Shown: in pieces, positions 51,139 through 59,188 of the stretch
Position numbering within the stretch: position 1 is the stretch's first letter
How the letters are laid out: each line of letters starts with the position of its first letter
Source of the DNA: PFJX01 sp031426735
GTDB taxonomy: Bacteria; Pseudomonadota; Gammaproteobacteria; Burkholderiales; Thiobacillaceae
Assembly: GCA_031426735.1 (NCBI GenBank)
Contig: JASJPK010000010.1
Location: 1-61,939, forward strand
Direction of reading: 5' to 3'
DNA: 61,939 nucleotides
The notes under the pieces: generated by a model
What the model saw: only the letters and a program-made list of their open reading frames with translations
The model's database searches: none
Told to the model about the DNA's origin: nothing
Translations under genes and position numbers: made by a program

Positions 51139-51683
51139 AAACGTCTTGGTTGCTCGTTCTGGCTTTGTTCGCCGGGTCCGTCTCGGCGAAGGATTGGCAG
51201 GTCGATTTCAGCAAGAGCCAGATTGGCTTCGTGATCAAGCAGATGAACGTGCCGGTGGCAGGCAGTTTCGGCCGTTACAGCGTCAAGGCGACGTTCGACC
51301 CGGCCAAACCCGAGTCGGGGCTTTTTCGGGTCGACCTCGATATCGCCAGCATCGACACCGGTTCCGAGGAGGGCAATGGCGAAGCGAAACGGCCGGCCTG
51401 GTTCGATACCGCGCGCTACCCGAAGGCCAGTTTCGTCTCCAAGAGCATCCACCGGGATGCCGCCGGCATTTATACGGCCAGCGGCGATTTCACGCTGAAG
51501 GGTCGCACCCTGCCCATGTCGGTGCCGTTCATCCTGACGCCGCAACGTAACGGCGGTTGGTTGGCTAGCGGCCGGGTCGCGCTGAAACGCTCGCAATTCG
51601 ATATCGGCGGTGGCGAATGGGCCGATCCGTCGGTGGTGGCGGACGACCTGGAAGCCCGCTTCAAAATCCTGCTCAACCCTTGA
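51135..51683 (+). CDS. yceI: YceI-family periplasmic protein, copy 1
   Basis: A 182-residue periplasmic lipocalin-like protein: signal peptide 1-18 (ending GSVSAK), then the YceI domain with FSKSQIGFVIKQMNVPVAGSF and DFTLKGRTLPMSVPF. YceI proteins bind long-chain isoprenoids such as octaprenyl derivatives or ubiquinone-like lipids. GAGGA lies eight bases before the ATG. It is followed by a second YceI gene after ten bases. Confidence 0.92.
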   Translation: MKTSWLLVLALFAGSVSAKDWQVDFSKSQIGFVIKQMNVPVAGSFGRYSVKATFDPAKPESGLFRVDLDIASIDTGSEEGNGEAKRPAWFDTARYPKASFVSKSIHRDAAGIYTASGDFTLKGRTLPMSVPFILTPQRNGGWLASGRVALKRSQFDIGGGEWADPSVVADDLEARFKILLNP

Positions 51684-51692
51684 GGAATGAAC

Positions 51693-52256
51693 ATGAAAAC
51701 CCTAGCAGCGTTGCTGATCTGCCTCTTTATGCCATCAGCCTGGGCCGCCGAAATGTTTACGCTGGATCCGGGCCATACCTTTCCAAGCTTCGAGATTCGT
51801 CATCAGGGCGTGTCGCTGATGCGCGGCAAGTTCAAGCGCAGCCAGGGCAAGGTCATGCTCGATGCGGAAAAACAGAGCGGCGTGATTGAAGTTCGGGTCG
51901 ACGCCACCTCCGGCGATACCGGCCACGATGGGCTCAACCAGAAACTGCTCGGCGCCAATTTTTTCCGTACCGCGCAATTCCCGGAAATCCTGTTCCAGTC
52001 AAACAGTGTCGAATTCAAGGACGCCAAGCCGGTTTCGGCGACCGGCAACCTGACCCTGCTCGGCGTGACCAAGCCGGTCAAGCTGGAAATCCGCGACTAC
52101 GCCTGCACCCTGCAGTTCCTGACGCGGCGGCCGTTGTGCGGCGCCGATGTGCATGCCGTCATCAAGCGCTCCGATTTCGGCATGGATTACGCCATTCCGC
52201 TGATTGGCGACGAAGTGAAGCTCGCCATCGAAGTGGAAGGGTTCAAGGATTATTGA
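51693..52256 (+). CDS. yceI: YceI-family periplasmic protein, copy 2
   Basis: A 187-residue YceI-family protein with a signal peptide (1-19, ending AWA), then FTLDPGHTFPSFEIRHQG and GNLTLLGVTKPVKLEI. It differs strongly from copy 1 and has a Cys pair in YACTLQFLTRRPLCG. Start ATG 51693 is preferred because GAGGA lies six bases before it; ATG 51687, two codons earlier, has none. The operon ends here and a REP-like palindrome follows. Confidence 0.92.
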   Translation: MKTLAALLICLFMPSAWAAEMFTLDPGHTFPSFEIRHQGVSLMRGKFKRSQGKVMLDAEKQSGVIEVRVDATSGDTGHDGLNQKLLGANFFRTAQFPEILFQSNSVEFKDAKPVSATGNLTLLGVTKPVKLEIRDYACTLQFLTRRPLCGADVHAVIKRSDFGMDYAIPLIGDEVKLAIEVEGFKDY

Positions 52257-52272
52257 TCCGTTCATAGCGGTT

Positions 52273-52344
52273 TGTGGGAGCGGCTTATAGCCGCGAATTG
52301 ACCGTTATCGCGCGGTCGATTCGCGGCTATAAGCCGCTCCCACA
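52273..52344. repeat. REP-like palindrome GTGGGAGCGGCTTATAGCC type
   Basis: Arms 52273-52296 and 52321-52344 (24 bases each) are perfect inverted repeats; pairing continues inward with one mismatch, leaving a loop of about 8 bases. It lies between convergent yceI (+) and nhaR-like (-) genes. Confidence 0.9.
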
Positions 52345-52364
52345 GTCTCAATTGGCAATCCGGG

Positions 52365-53255
52365 CTAATCGGAGAAAATCGCGTCGCGCGCCGCTTCCGT
52401 CACCGCGCGCAACGCGGCATGCGCGATCTGCCGTTCCGCCGTGATCGCATAGAAGGTCTCGCGCACGCCCTCGGCGCGGCCGACCAGCTTGACGCGATAT
52501 TGCGCTTCGATTTCCGGCGCGATGATCGACGGTGCCACGAAGAAGCCCGCGCCGCCCTGGCCGAACGCCTTCATCAGCGCGCTGTCGTCGAATTCGCCGA
52601 CGATACGCGGCGACAGGCGGGCGGCTTCCAGCCAGCGTTCGATCAGCACGCGCGCGGTGGCGTCGTCGCCCGGCAACAACAGCGGCGCGGCATCCAGGCA
52701 GGCCGGGAAAGGCGCCGGGCAGGTGGCGAGCAGCGCGGGCGCGGCAAAGAAGGCGAGTTCGCTTTCCAGCAGTCGGTGGTTGTAACCGCGCACATGCATT
52801 TCGGCCGGCAACGGCCGGTCGGCCAGCACCATGTCGAGACGGTTCACCGCGAGTTCGCCGAGCAGACGGTCGAGTTTGTCTTCGCGGCAGATCAGCCGCA
52901 CCGGTTCTTCCAGTCGCGTCGCCGGCGCCAACAGGCGGTGCGCAATGGTTTTCGGCACCGCGTCGGAGAGGCCGATCAGCAAGGGCTGCGCGCGTGCCTG
53001 GCGGGTGCGCAGGGCGCTCTTCATTTCATCGCCGAGCGTGAAAATTTCGTCGGCATAGCGCATGGCCAGACGACCCGCCTCGGTCAATGCCAGACCGCGC
53101 CCGGCGGGTTGAAATAGTGGGGTGTCGAGCGCATCTTCGAGCAGCTTGATCTGGCCGCTCAGCGTTTGCGGGGTCAGATGCAGTCGTTCGCTGGCACGCG
53201 CGACGCTGCCGGTGCGGGCCACCATCCAGAAGTAGTGCAGATGTTTGTAGTTCAC
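52365..53255 (-). CDS. nhaR: NhaR-type LysR-family regulator
   Basis: A 296-residue LysR-family DNA-binding activator. The N-terminal helix-turn-helix is at about 14-50 (GSVARASERLHLTPQTLSGQ), with the NhaR-like start NYKHLHYFWMVARTGSVARA; a sensor domain follows. NhaR regulators respond to sodium or pH in enterobacteria. The start is GTG at 53255. It is divergent from yqhA, with 95 bases between, and may regulate that gene or itself. Confidence 0.9.
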   Translation of the reverse strand: MNYKHLHYFWMVARTGSVARASERLHLTPQTLSGQIKLLEDALDTPLFQPAGRGLALTEAGRLAMRYADEIFTLGDEMKSALRTRQARAQPLLIGLSDAVPKTIAHRLLAPATRLEEPVRLICREDKLDRLLGELAVNRLDMVLADRPLPAEMHVRGYNHRLLESELAFFAAPALLATCPAPFPACLDAAPLLLPGDDATARVLIERWLEAARLSPRIVGEFDDSALMKAFGQGGAGFFVAPSIIAPEIEAQYRVKLVGRAEGVRETFYAITAERQIAHAALRAVTEAARDAIFSD

Positions 53256-53350
53256 GATCGCCTTTGAGGAAACACCATCAATCCGGTAACGCTATTGGAT
53301 AATCATGCCATCTGCAGTCAGCCATTTTTTACTCAATCAATAGGAAACCC

Positions 53351-53887
53351 ATGAAACGCGTCGAACACGGTCTTGAAGTATTCATTTTCGGCAGTCGCTG
53401 GTTGCTCGCCCCGTTCTATCTCGGGCTGATCGCCGGCATCATCTTGTTGCTGGTGAAGTTCACCAAAGCCTTCATCGCGGCCTTGCCGGTGGTATTCGAG
53501 GGCAGCAGCGGCGATGCGATGATCGCCATCCTGACGCTGGTCGATATCACGCTGGTCGCCAATCTGTTGCTGATCATCATCTTTGCCGGCTACGAGAACT
53601 TCATTTCCAAGATCGACACGCACGACCACGAAGATCGTCCCGACTGGATGGGGCAGGTCAGCTTCTCCGACCTGAAACTCAAACTGATCGGTTCCATCGT
53701 CGCGATTTCCGGGATCGAACTGCTCAAGTACTTCGTCAATGTCGGCCAGCACACCGAGCGCGATTTGATGTGGGTGGTGATCATCCACCTGACCCTGGTG
53801 TTCTCCGGCGTGATGTTCGCGTTGATGGACCGCCTGTCCGGCGGCCACGGCGCGGCGCCGGACGCTCACGCGGAGGCCAAGGAGTAG
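53351..53887 (+). CDS. yqhA: YqhA family membrane protein (UPF0114)
   Basis: A 178-residue inner-membrane protein with about four helices and the family pattern SRWLLAPFYLGLIAGI near 15-30 and LVDITLVANLLLIIIFAGYEN near 62-83. Function is unknown. AGGAAA lies before the ATG. It is two bases before a PerM-like gene, with which it is probably cotranscribed. Confidence 0.9.
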   Translation: MKRVEHGLEVFIFGSRWLLAPFYLGLIAGIILLLVKFTKAFIAALPVVFEGSSGDAMIAILTLVDITLVANLLLIIIFAGYENFISKIDTHDHEDRPDWMGQVSFSDLKLKLIGSIVAISGIELLKYFVNVGQHTERDLMWVVIIHLTLVFSGVMFALMDRLSGGHGAAPDAHAEAKE

Positions 53888-53889
53888 AC

Positions 53890-54951
53890 GTGTCCGGGGC
53901 GTCGCCGTTCAGCCGTCGCCTGGCCCCCTGGCTGGCGCTGACCGGCCTGTGCATTCTGGCGGCTTGGGTGCTGACACCGTTCCTGGCACCGCTGGCCTGG
54001 GCCGGCGTGCTGGCATACGCCTCCTGGCCGGCGGCGCGATGGATCCGCAAGGTTTGCGGCAACCGCGATACCCTGGCTGCCAGCCTGGCCACCCTGGCGG
54101 CGGCGTTGACCCTGTTCGCGCCGCTGCTCTGGCTGGCCTGGCTGGCGCAGCAGGAAGTCGGCGCGGTCCTGCGCGGTATTCAAGTCCTCGTGGCGCATCC
54201 GCCGGCCGTGCCGGAAGCGTTGTCCAGCCTGCCCTGGCTGGGCGATTGGCTGCTCGAACAGCGCGCCCTGCTGTTTTCCGATCCGCAAGGCGCAATCGAT
54301 GCCGCCAAGGCCTGGATCGTGACGCATGCCTTCGATGCGGCCGCCTTTGCCGGCGACGTCGGGCGGAATCTGGTCAAGCTGATTCTGGTGCTGGTGATCC
54401 TGTTCTTCTTCTATCGCGACGGTGCACGCATCCTGGTCGAACTGCGCCATGTCCTCGCCCGTTTCATCGGCGAGAGTGCGCACGGTTACATCGCCGCGGT
54501 CGGTTCCACCACGCGCGCCGTGGTCTATGGCGTGCTGCTGACCGCGCTGGTGCAAGGCGTCTTTGCCGGCGTCGGCTACTGGGTCGCCGGACTCGGCTCG
54601 CCGGTCACGCTGGGCGTGATCACTGCGTTGTTCGCGTTGATTCCGTTCGGCACGCCGCTGGCCTGGGGCGGCGCCGGCGCCTGGTTGTTGTTCCAGGGCG
54701 AAACCGGCGCCGCCATCGGCGTCTGGATCTGGGGCGCGGCGGTGGTCAGCCAGATCGACAACGTCGTGCGGCCGCTGTTCATCAGCAGCGTCAGCACGAT
54801 TCCGTTCCTGCTCGTGCTGTTCGGCGTGCTCGGCGGCATTCTCGCCTTCGGCCTGGTCGGCCTGTTCGCCGGTCCCATCGTGCTGGCCGTGGCCTGGGCG
54901 ATCTGGCGCGAATGGACGGCGCACCTGGATGCAGAGGAGGGGGCAGCGTGA
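53890..54951 (+). CDS. PerM/AI-2E-family permease
   Basis: A 353-residue membrane protein with about eight helices and a periplasmic or cytoplasmic domain between the second and third groups. The C-terminal part has the AI-2E/PerM pattern (TLGVITALFALIPFGTPLAWG, about 235-256, and the region DNVVRPLFISS). Reported substrates vary in the family and cannot be read here. The start is GTG 53890 with AAGGAG 6 bases before it. Its stop overlaps the P-type ATPase start (GTGA). Confidence 0.88.
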   Translation: MSGASPFSRRLAPWLALTGLCILAAWVLTPFLAPLAWAGVLAYASWPAARWIRKVCGNRDTLAASLATLAAALTLFAPLLWLAWLAQQEVGAVLRGIQVLVAHPPAVPEALSSLPWLGDWLLEQRALLFSDPQGAIDAAKAWIVTHAFDAAAFAGDVGRNLVKLILVLVILFFFYRDGARILVELRHVLARFIGESAHGYIAAVGSTTRAVVYGVLLTALVQGVFAGVGYWVAGLGSPVTLGVITALFALIPFGTPLAWGGAGAWLLFQGETGAAIGVWIWGAAVVSQIDNVVRPLFISSVSTIPFLLVLFGVLGGILAFGLVGLFAGPIVLAVAWAIWREWTAHLDAEEGAA

Positions 54952-57671
54952 ACGACATCGCCTCCGACATGAAAGCGGAATCCCGCGCCTGGCATACCCT
55001 GACCGGCGCCGCCGTCGCTGACGTGCTGAACGTCGATACGGCGCGCGGCTTGTCCGCTGCCGAAGCCGCTAGCCGGCTCCAGCAGCATGGCGAGAATCGT
55101 CTGGCCGAAGCGAAAGCGCGACCGGTCTGGCGCAAGTTCCTCGATCAGTTCAGCAACATCCTGGTCATCGTGCTGCTGTTCGCGGCGGTGCTGGCCTGGG
55201 CCATCGGCGATCTGAAGGATACCTTCGTGATCCTCGGCGTCGTGCTGCTCAACGCCAGCCTGGGGTTCTATCAGGAGCATCGCGCCGAACGCACGCTGGC
55301 GGCATTGAAGGGCATGCTGGCGGCGCTGGCACGCGTGCGCCGCGACGGCCGCGTGGTGGAGACGGAAGCCAGCCGCCTGGTGCCGGGCGACATCGTGTTG
55401 CTCGAAGCGGGCGACCGCGTGCCCGCCGACGGTCGCCTGCTCGCGGCACATAACCTGGAGGTGATTGAGGCGGCGCTGACCGGCGAGTCGCATGCCGTCG
55501 GCAAGTCCACGCAGGCGCTGGAAACCGCCGACTTGCCGCTAGGCGACCGGATCAATCTGCTCTACATGAACACGGTGGCGACGCGCGGCCGCGCCGAGTT
55601 GCTGGTTACGGCAACCGGTATGACGACCGAAATGGGCAAACTGGCCGGCATGATCGCCAGCAGCGAAGAGTCGGAAACGCCGCTGCAGAAGCAGCTCGAC
55701 AGGCTCGGCAAGAAGCTGGCCGGCATTGCCGGCGTCGTCGTGGCGGTGATCTTCAGCCTCGATCTGGCACGCGGCATGCCCTGGGTCGATTCGGCGATGA
55801 CTGCCGTTGCGCTTGCCGTCGCAGCGATCCCGGAAGGCTTGCCGGCCGTGGTGACGGTGACCCTGGCCATCGGCATGTGGCGCATGGCGCAGAACCAGGC
55901 GATCCTGAAAAAACTGGCCGCGGTGGAAACGCTCGGTTCGACCACGGTGATCTGCACCGACAAGACCGGCACCCTGACGCTGAACCAGATGACCGCGCGT
56001 GCCGGCTGGTTCGCCGGCACGGCGTTCACGGTCAGCGGCGAGGGTTATTCGCCAAGCGGTGCTATCGAGCTGCCGGCCGCGACCGATTTGCGCCCGTATC
56101 TGCTGCCGATGGCGATCTGTACCGACTCGCAGGTGCGGCATGACGATAAGCCGGGCGAACTGATCGGCGACCCCACCGAAGGCGCGCTCTGGGTGCTGGC
56201 GCAGAAGGGCGGGCTGTCGCCCGAAACGGAACAGGAACGCGCGCCGCGCATCGCGGAAATCCCGTTCGATTCGGTGCACAAGTTCATGGCCACGTTCCAT
56301 CACGCCGGCGAATACGTCGAGATGTTCATCAAGGGCGCCCCCGGCATCCTGCTGGCGCATTCCTCGCAATGTCTGGCAGAGGAAGGCGAGCGCGAACTCG
56401 ATGCCGCTACCCGCGCCGCAGTCGAGACAGAAAACGAGCGCATGGCCGATCAGTCGCTGCGCGTGCTGGCGGTTGCCCGTCGCATCATCCCGGCACGCGA
56501 ATTCGATCCGGCCGGCGATCTCGGCCGCTGGGTTTCCGGCTGGACCTTCCTCGGTCTGGCCGGCTTGCTCGACCCGCCGCGCCCCGAGGCGGCCGAAGCG
56601 ATTCGCCGCTGCCGCCAGGCCGGCATCGCCGTGAAGATGATTACCGGCGACCACAAGGCCACCGCCGCCGCGATCGGGCGCGAACTGGGCTTGATCGGGC
56701 CGTCGGAGAACCCGGCCGGCGAAGTGATCAGCGGCGCCGAACTGGATGCGCTGGACGATGCCGCGCTGGCGCAGCGGATCAATGCCATCAGCGTGTTTGC
56801 ACGGGTGTCCCCGGCGCACAAGGTACGCATCGTCAAAGCCTTGAAGCGCGACGGCCATGTCGTTGCCATGACCGGCGACGGCGTCAACGATGCACCGGCC
56901 CTGAAAGCCGCCAACATCGGCATTGCGATGGGCATCACCGGTACTGCGGTGACGCGGGAAGCAGCCAGCATGGTGCTCACCGACGACAACTTCGCCACCA
57001 TCGTGCGCGCCATCGAAGAGGGCCGCGTCGTGTTCGACAACATCGTCAAGTTCGTCCGCTTCCAGCTCTCCACCAACATCGGTGCCATCCTCACCGTGCT
57101 CGCCGCCACGCTGGCCGGCATGCCGGCGCCGTTCACCGCCATTCAACTGCTCTGGATCAACATCATCATGGATGGTCCGCCGGCAATGACGCTCGGTGTC
57201 GAGCCGGCGCGACCCGGCATCATGCGCGAAACGCCGCGCGCGCAGGCCGCAGAGATCTTGACGCTGCAGCGTCTGGGCCGGCTGGCGCTGTATGGCGTCA
57301 CCATGATGGCCGGCACGTTATGGCTGTTCCAGGATGCTTTGGCTGCGTACGGAAAGACCTATGCCCTGACGCTGGCCTTCACCACCTTCGTGCTGTTCCA
57401 GTTCTTCAACGTGTTCAACGCCCGCAACGAGCACGGCAGCGCCTTCAACGTGCATTTCCTGAGGAACGGCAAACTGTGGCTGGCGCTGGCCGGCGTGCTG
57501 GCGATGCAGGTCGTCGTGGTGCACTGGGCGCCGGCGCAGCTTCTGTTCGGCACCACTGCGCTGACGCTGGAAGACTGGCTCAAGGCCGCAGGGGTGGCGT
57601 CCAGCGTGCTGTTGCTGGACGAGGCGCGCAAGCTGGGTGTACGTCTCTCTCTCTCAAGAGACACACCTTAA
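54948..57671 (+). CDS. calcium-type P-type ATPase (cation-transporting)
   Basis: A 907-residue P2-type cation pump. An N-terminal cation-ATPase domain (about 8-75) precedes ten predicted helices; the phosphorylation motif CTDKTGTLT has Asp338; TGDGVNDAPALK and an actuator region GDRVPADGRLL and TGES are intact. The helix-four sequence near AAIPEGLPAVVTV is the PEGL motif of calcium and sodium/potassium pumps. GTG at 54948 overlaps the PerM-like stop; the frame runs further upstream but over that gene. Calcium or manganese export is the likely role. Confidence 0.94.
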   Translation: MNDIASDMKAESRAWHTLTGAAVADVLNVDTARGLSAAEAASRLQQHGENRLAEAKARPVWRKFLDQFSNILVIVLLFAAVLAWAIGDLKDTFVILGVVLLNASLGFYQEHRAERTLAALKGMLAALARVRRDGRVVETEASRLVPGDIVLLEAGDRVPADGRLLAAHNLEVIEAALTGESHAVGKSTQALETADLPLGDRINLLYMNTVATRGRAELLVTATGMTTEMGKLAGMIASSEESETPLQKQLDRLGKKLAGIAGVVVAVIFSLDLARGMPWVDSAMTAVALAVAAIPEGLPAVVTVTLAIGMWRMAQNQAILKKLAAVETLGSTTVICTDKTGTLTLNQMTARAGWFAGTAFTVSGEGYSPSGAIELPAATDLRPYLLPMAICTDSQVRHDDKPGELIGDPTEGALWVLAQKGGLSPETEQERAPRIAEIPFDSVHKFMATFHHAGEYVEMFIKGAPGILLAHSSQCLAEEGERELDAATRAAVETENERMADQSLRVLAVARRIIPAREFDPAGDLGRWVSGWTFLGLAGLLDPPRPEAAEAIRRCRQAGIAVKMITGDHKATAAAIGRELGLIGPSENPAGEVISGAELDALDDAALAQRINAISVFARVSPAHKVRIVKALKRDGHVVAMTGDGVNDAPALKAANIGIAMGITGTAVTREAASMVLTDDNFATIVRAIEEGRVVFDNIVKFVRFQLSTNIGAILTVLAATLAGMPAPFTAIQLLWINIIMDGPPAMTLGVEPARPGIMRETPRAQAAEILTLQRLGRLALYGVTMMAGTLWLFQDALAAYGKTYALTLAFTTFVLFQFFNVFNARNEHGSAFNVHFLRNGKLWLALAGVLAMQVVVVHWAPAQLLFGTTALTLEDWLKAAGVASSVLLLDEARKLGVRLSLSRDTP

Positions 57672-57800
57672 GTGGCTGAATGGGCAAGGTTATTTCCCGC
57701 ATCCGCAACGGGTTCCAGTTTGAACCCCATGCCTTGCGCTTGAGGTGGTGCAGTACGCGTTGCCGATACCGTCCTGCGCGTTAGGCCTTCAAGCCGCCGT

Positions 57801-57837
57801 CCAGCCTGCACCGAATGAATCGGTGCCCCCCGGCTGG
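57801..57837. repeat. nested inverted repeat downstream of the malic enzyme gene
   Basis: CCAGCC/GGCTGG arms (57801-57806 and 57832-57837) enclose GCACCG/CGGTGC (57808-57813 and 57821-57826). It lies between convergent P-ATPase (+) and malic enzyme (-) genes. No T-run follows on either strand. The rest of this 188-base gap holds nothing I can assign. Confidence 0.55.
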
Positions 57838-57859
57838 CAGGGGACCCGGTGTGGACGCT

Positions 57860-59059
57860 TTACTTCGTCGCGGCCGCCGCCACGGCGGGCGGGATGCGTT
57901 CGATCAGACGGTGGTCGAACGGTTTCGGGATGATGTAGTCGCGGCCGAATTCCAGTTTGTCCAGCTTGTAGGCGTCGAGCACTTCCTGCGGCACCGGTTC
58001 GCGCGCCAGGTCGGCGAGGGCGCGGGCGGCAGCGATCATCATCGGTTGCGTGATGGCTTTGGCGTGGGCGTCGAAGGTGCCTTTGAAGATGTAGGGGAAG
58101 CCGAGGACGTTGTTGACCTGGTTCGGGTAGTCGGAGCGGCCGGTGGCCATCAGCGCGTCGTCGCGGGCAGCGTGCACGTCGGCGGGGGAGATTTCCGGGT
58201 CCGGGTTGGCCATCGCGAACAGAATCGGTTTGGCGGCCATGCTCTTGACCATGTCCTGGCTGACCAGATTGGGGCCGGAGACGCCGATGAATACGTCGGC
58301 GTCTTTCATGGCGTCGGCCAGGCTGCGCTGGTCGGTGACCTTGGCGAATTCCTGTTTGTGGCTGTTGAGGTCGCTGCGGCCGCTGTGGATGACGCCCTTG
58401 CTGTCGACCAGCGTCATGTTGGCCTTGTTGCCGCCCATGGCGATCAGCAGGCGCATGCAGGACAGGCCGGCCGCACCCGCCCCGAGGCAGACCAGCTTGA
58501 TGTCGTCCAACTTCTTGCCCTGCACTTCGAGCGCGTTGAGCAGGCCGGCGCACATGACCACGGCGGTGCCGTGCTGGTCGTCGTGGAAGACGGGGATGTC
58601 GAGGCGGGCTTTCAGGGCTTCCTCGATTTCGAAACAGTGCGGCGCGGCGATGTCTTCCAGGTTGATGCCGCCGAAAGTCGGCGAGATGTTGACCACGGTC
58701 TCGATGAAGCTGGCGACGCTGGGGGCGTTGACTTCGATATCGAACACGTCGATGCCGGCGAAGCGCTTGAACAGGATGCCCTTGCCTTCCATGACCGGTT
58801 TGCTGGCCAGCGGGCCGAGGTTGCCGAGGCCGAGAATGGCGGTGCCGTCGGTGATGACGGCGACCAGGTTGCCCTTGTTGGTGTAACGGTAGGCGTTGGC
58901 CGGGTCTTTCGCGATCTGGCGCACCGGTTCGGCGACGCCTGGGGTGTAGGCCAGCGAGAGTTCGTACTGGGTGGCGCAGGGTTTCGACGATTCGACGGAG
59001 ATTTTTCCGGGACGCGGAAACTCGTGATAGTCCAGGGCTTGCTGGTTCAGGTCGCTCAT
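57860..59059 (-). CDS. malic enzyme, short form
   Basis: Oxidative decarboxylation of malate to pyruvate with NAD or NADP; 399 residues. Malate site SLAYTPGVAEPV (about 37-48), IPVFHDDQHGTA and the nucleotide site LGAGAAG are intact. The protein ends after the NAD-binding domain, so it lacks the phosphotransacetylase-like C-terminal domain that makes many bacterial MaeB enzymes about 750 residues. No frameshift is seen after it, so the short form is genuine. It is divergent from acnA. Confidence 0.94.
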   Translation of the reverse strand: MSDLNQQALDYHEFPRPGKISVESSKPCATQYELSLAYTPGVAEPVRQIAKDPANAYRYTNKGNLVAVITDGTAILGLGNLGPLASKPVMEGKGILFKRFAGIDVFDIEVNAPSVASFIETVVNISPTFGGINLEDIAAPHCFEIEEALKARLDIPVFHDDQHGTAVVMCAGLLNALEVQGKKLDDIKLVCLGAGAAGLSCMRLLIAMGGNKANMTLVDSKGVIHSGRSDLNSHKQEFAKVTDQRSLADAMKDADVFIGVSGPNLVSQDMVKSMAAKPILFAMANPDPEISPADVHAARDDALMATGRSDYPNQVNNVLGFPYIFKGTFDAHAKAITQPMMIAAARALADLAREPVPQEVLDAYKLDKLEFGRDYIIPKPFDHRLIERIPPAVAAAATK

Positions 59060-59188
59060 GTTTGTCCTCTCGATGACTGGGGGTGCGTTCGCTGCTGGAT
59101 ATTAGCTTGCTGCATTGCAGAAAAACAGGCGGAGTTTTCTGTCCTTCGATTGGTTAAAATTTTGTTTTTTCCAATTCCCGAGCGCCTC

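Noticed and set aside
53949..54947. Upstream extension of the P-type ATPase frame by more than 330 codons
   Set aside because: That stretch lies over the PerM-like gene and is rich in Arg/Gly without a domain; GTG 54948 with overlapping stop is the sensible start.
57815..59188. Upstream extension of the aconitase frame by about 458 codons
   Set aside because: It lies opposite the malic enzyme gene; known AcnA length and N-terminus begin at 59189.
59101..59188. Promoter for acnA with TAAAAT at 59155-59160
   Set aside because: A -10-like hexamer is present but no acceptable -35 element at 16-18 bases could be found.
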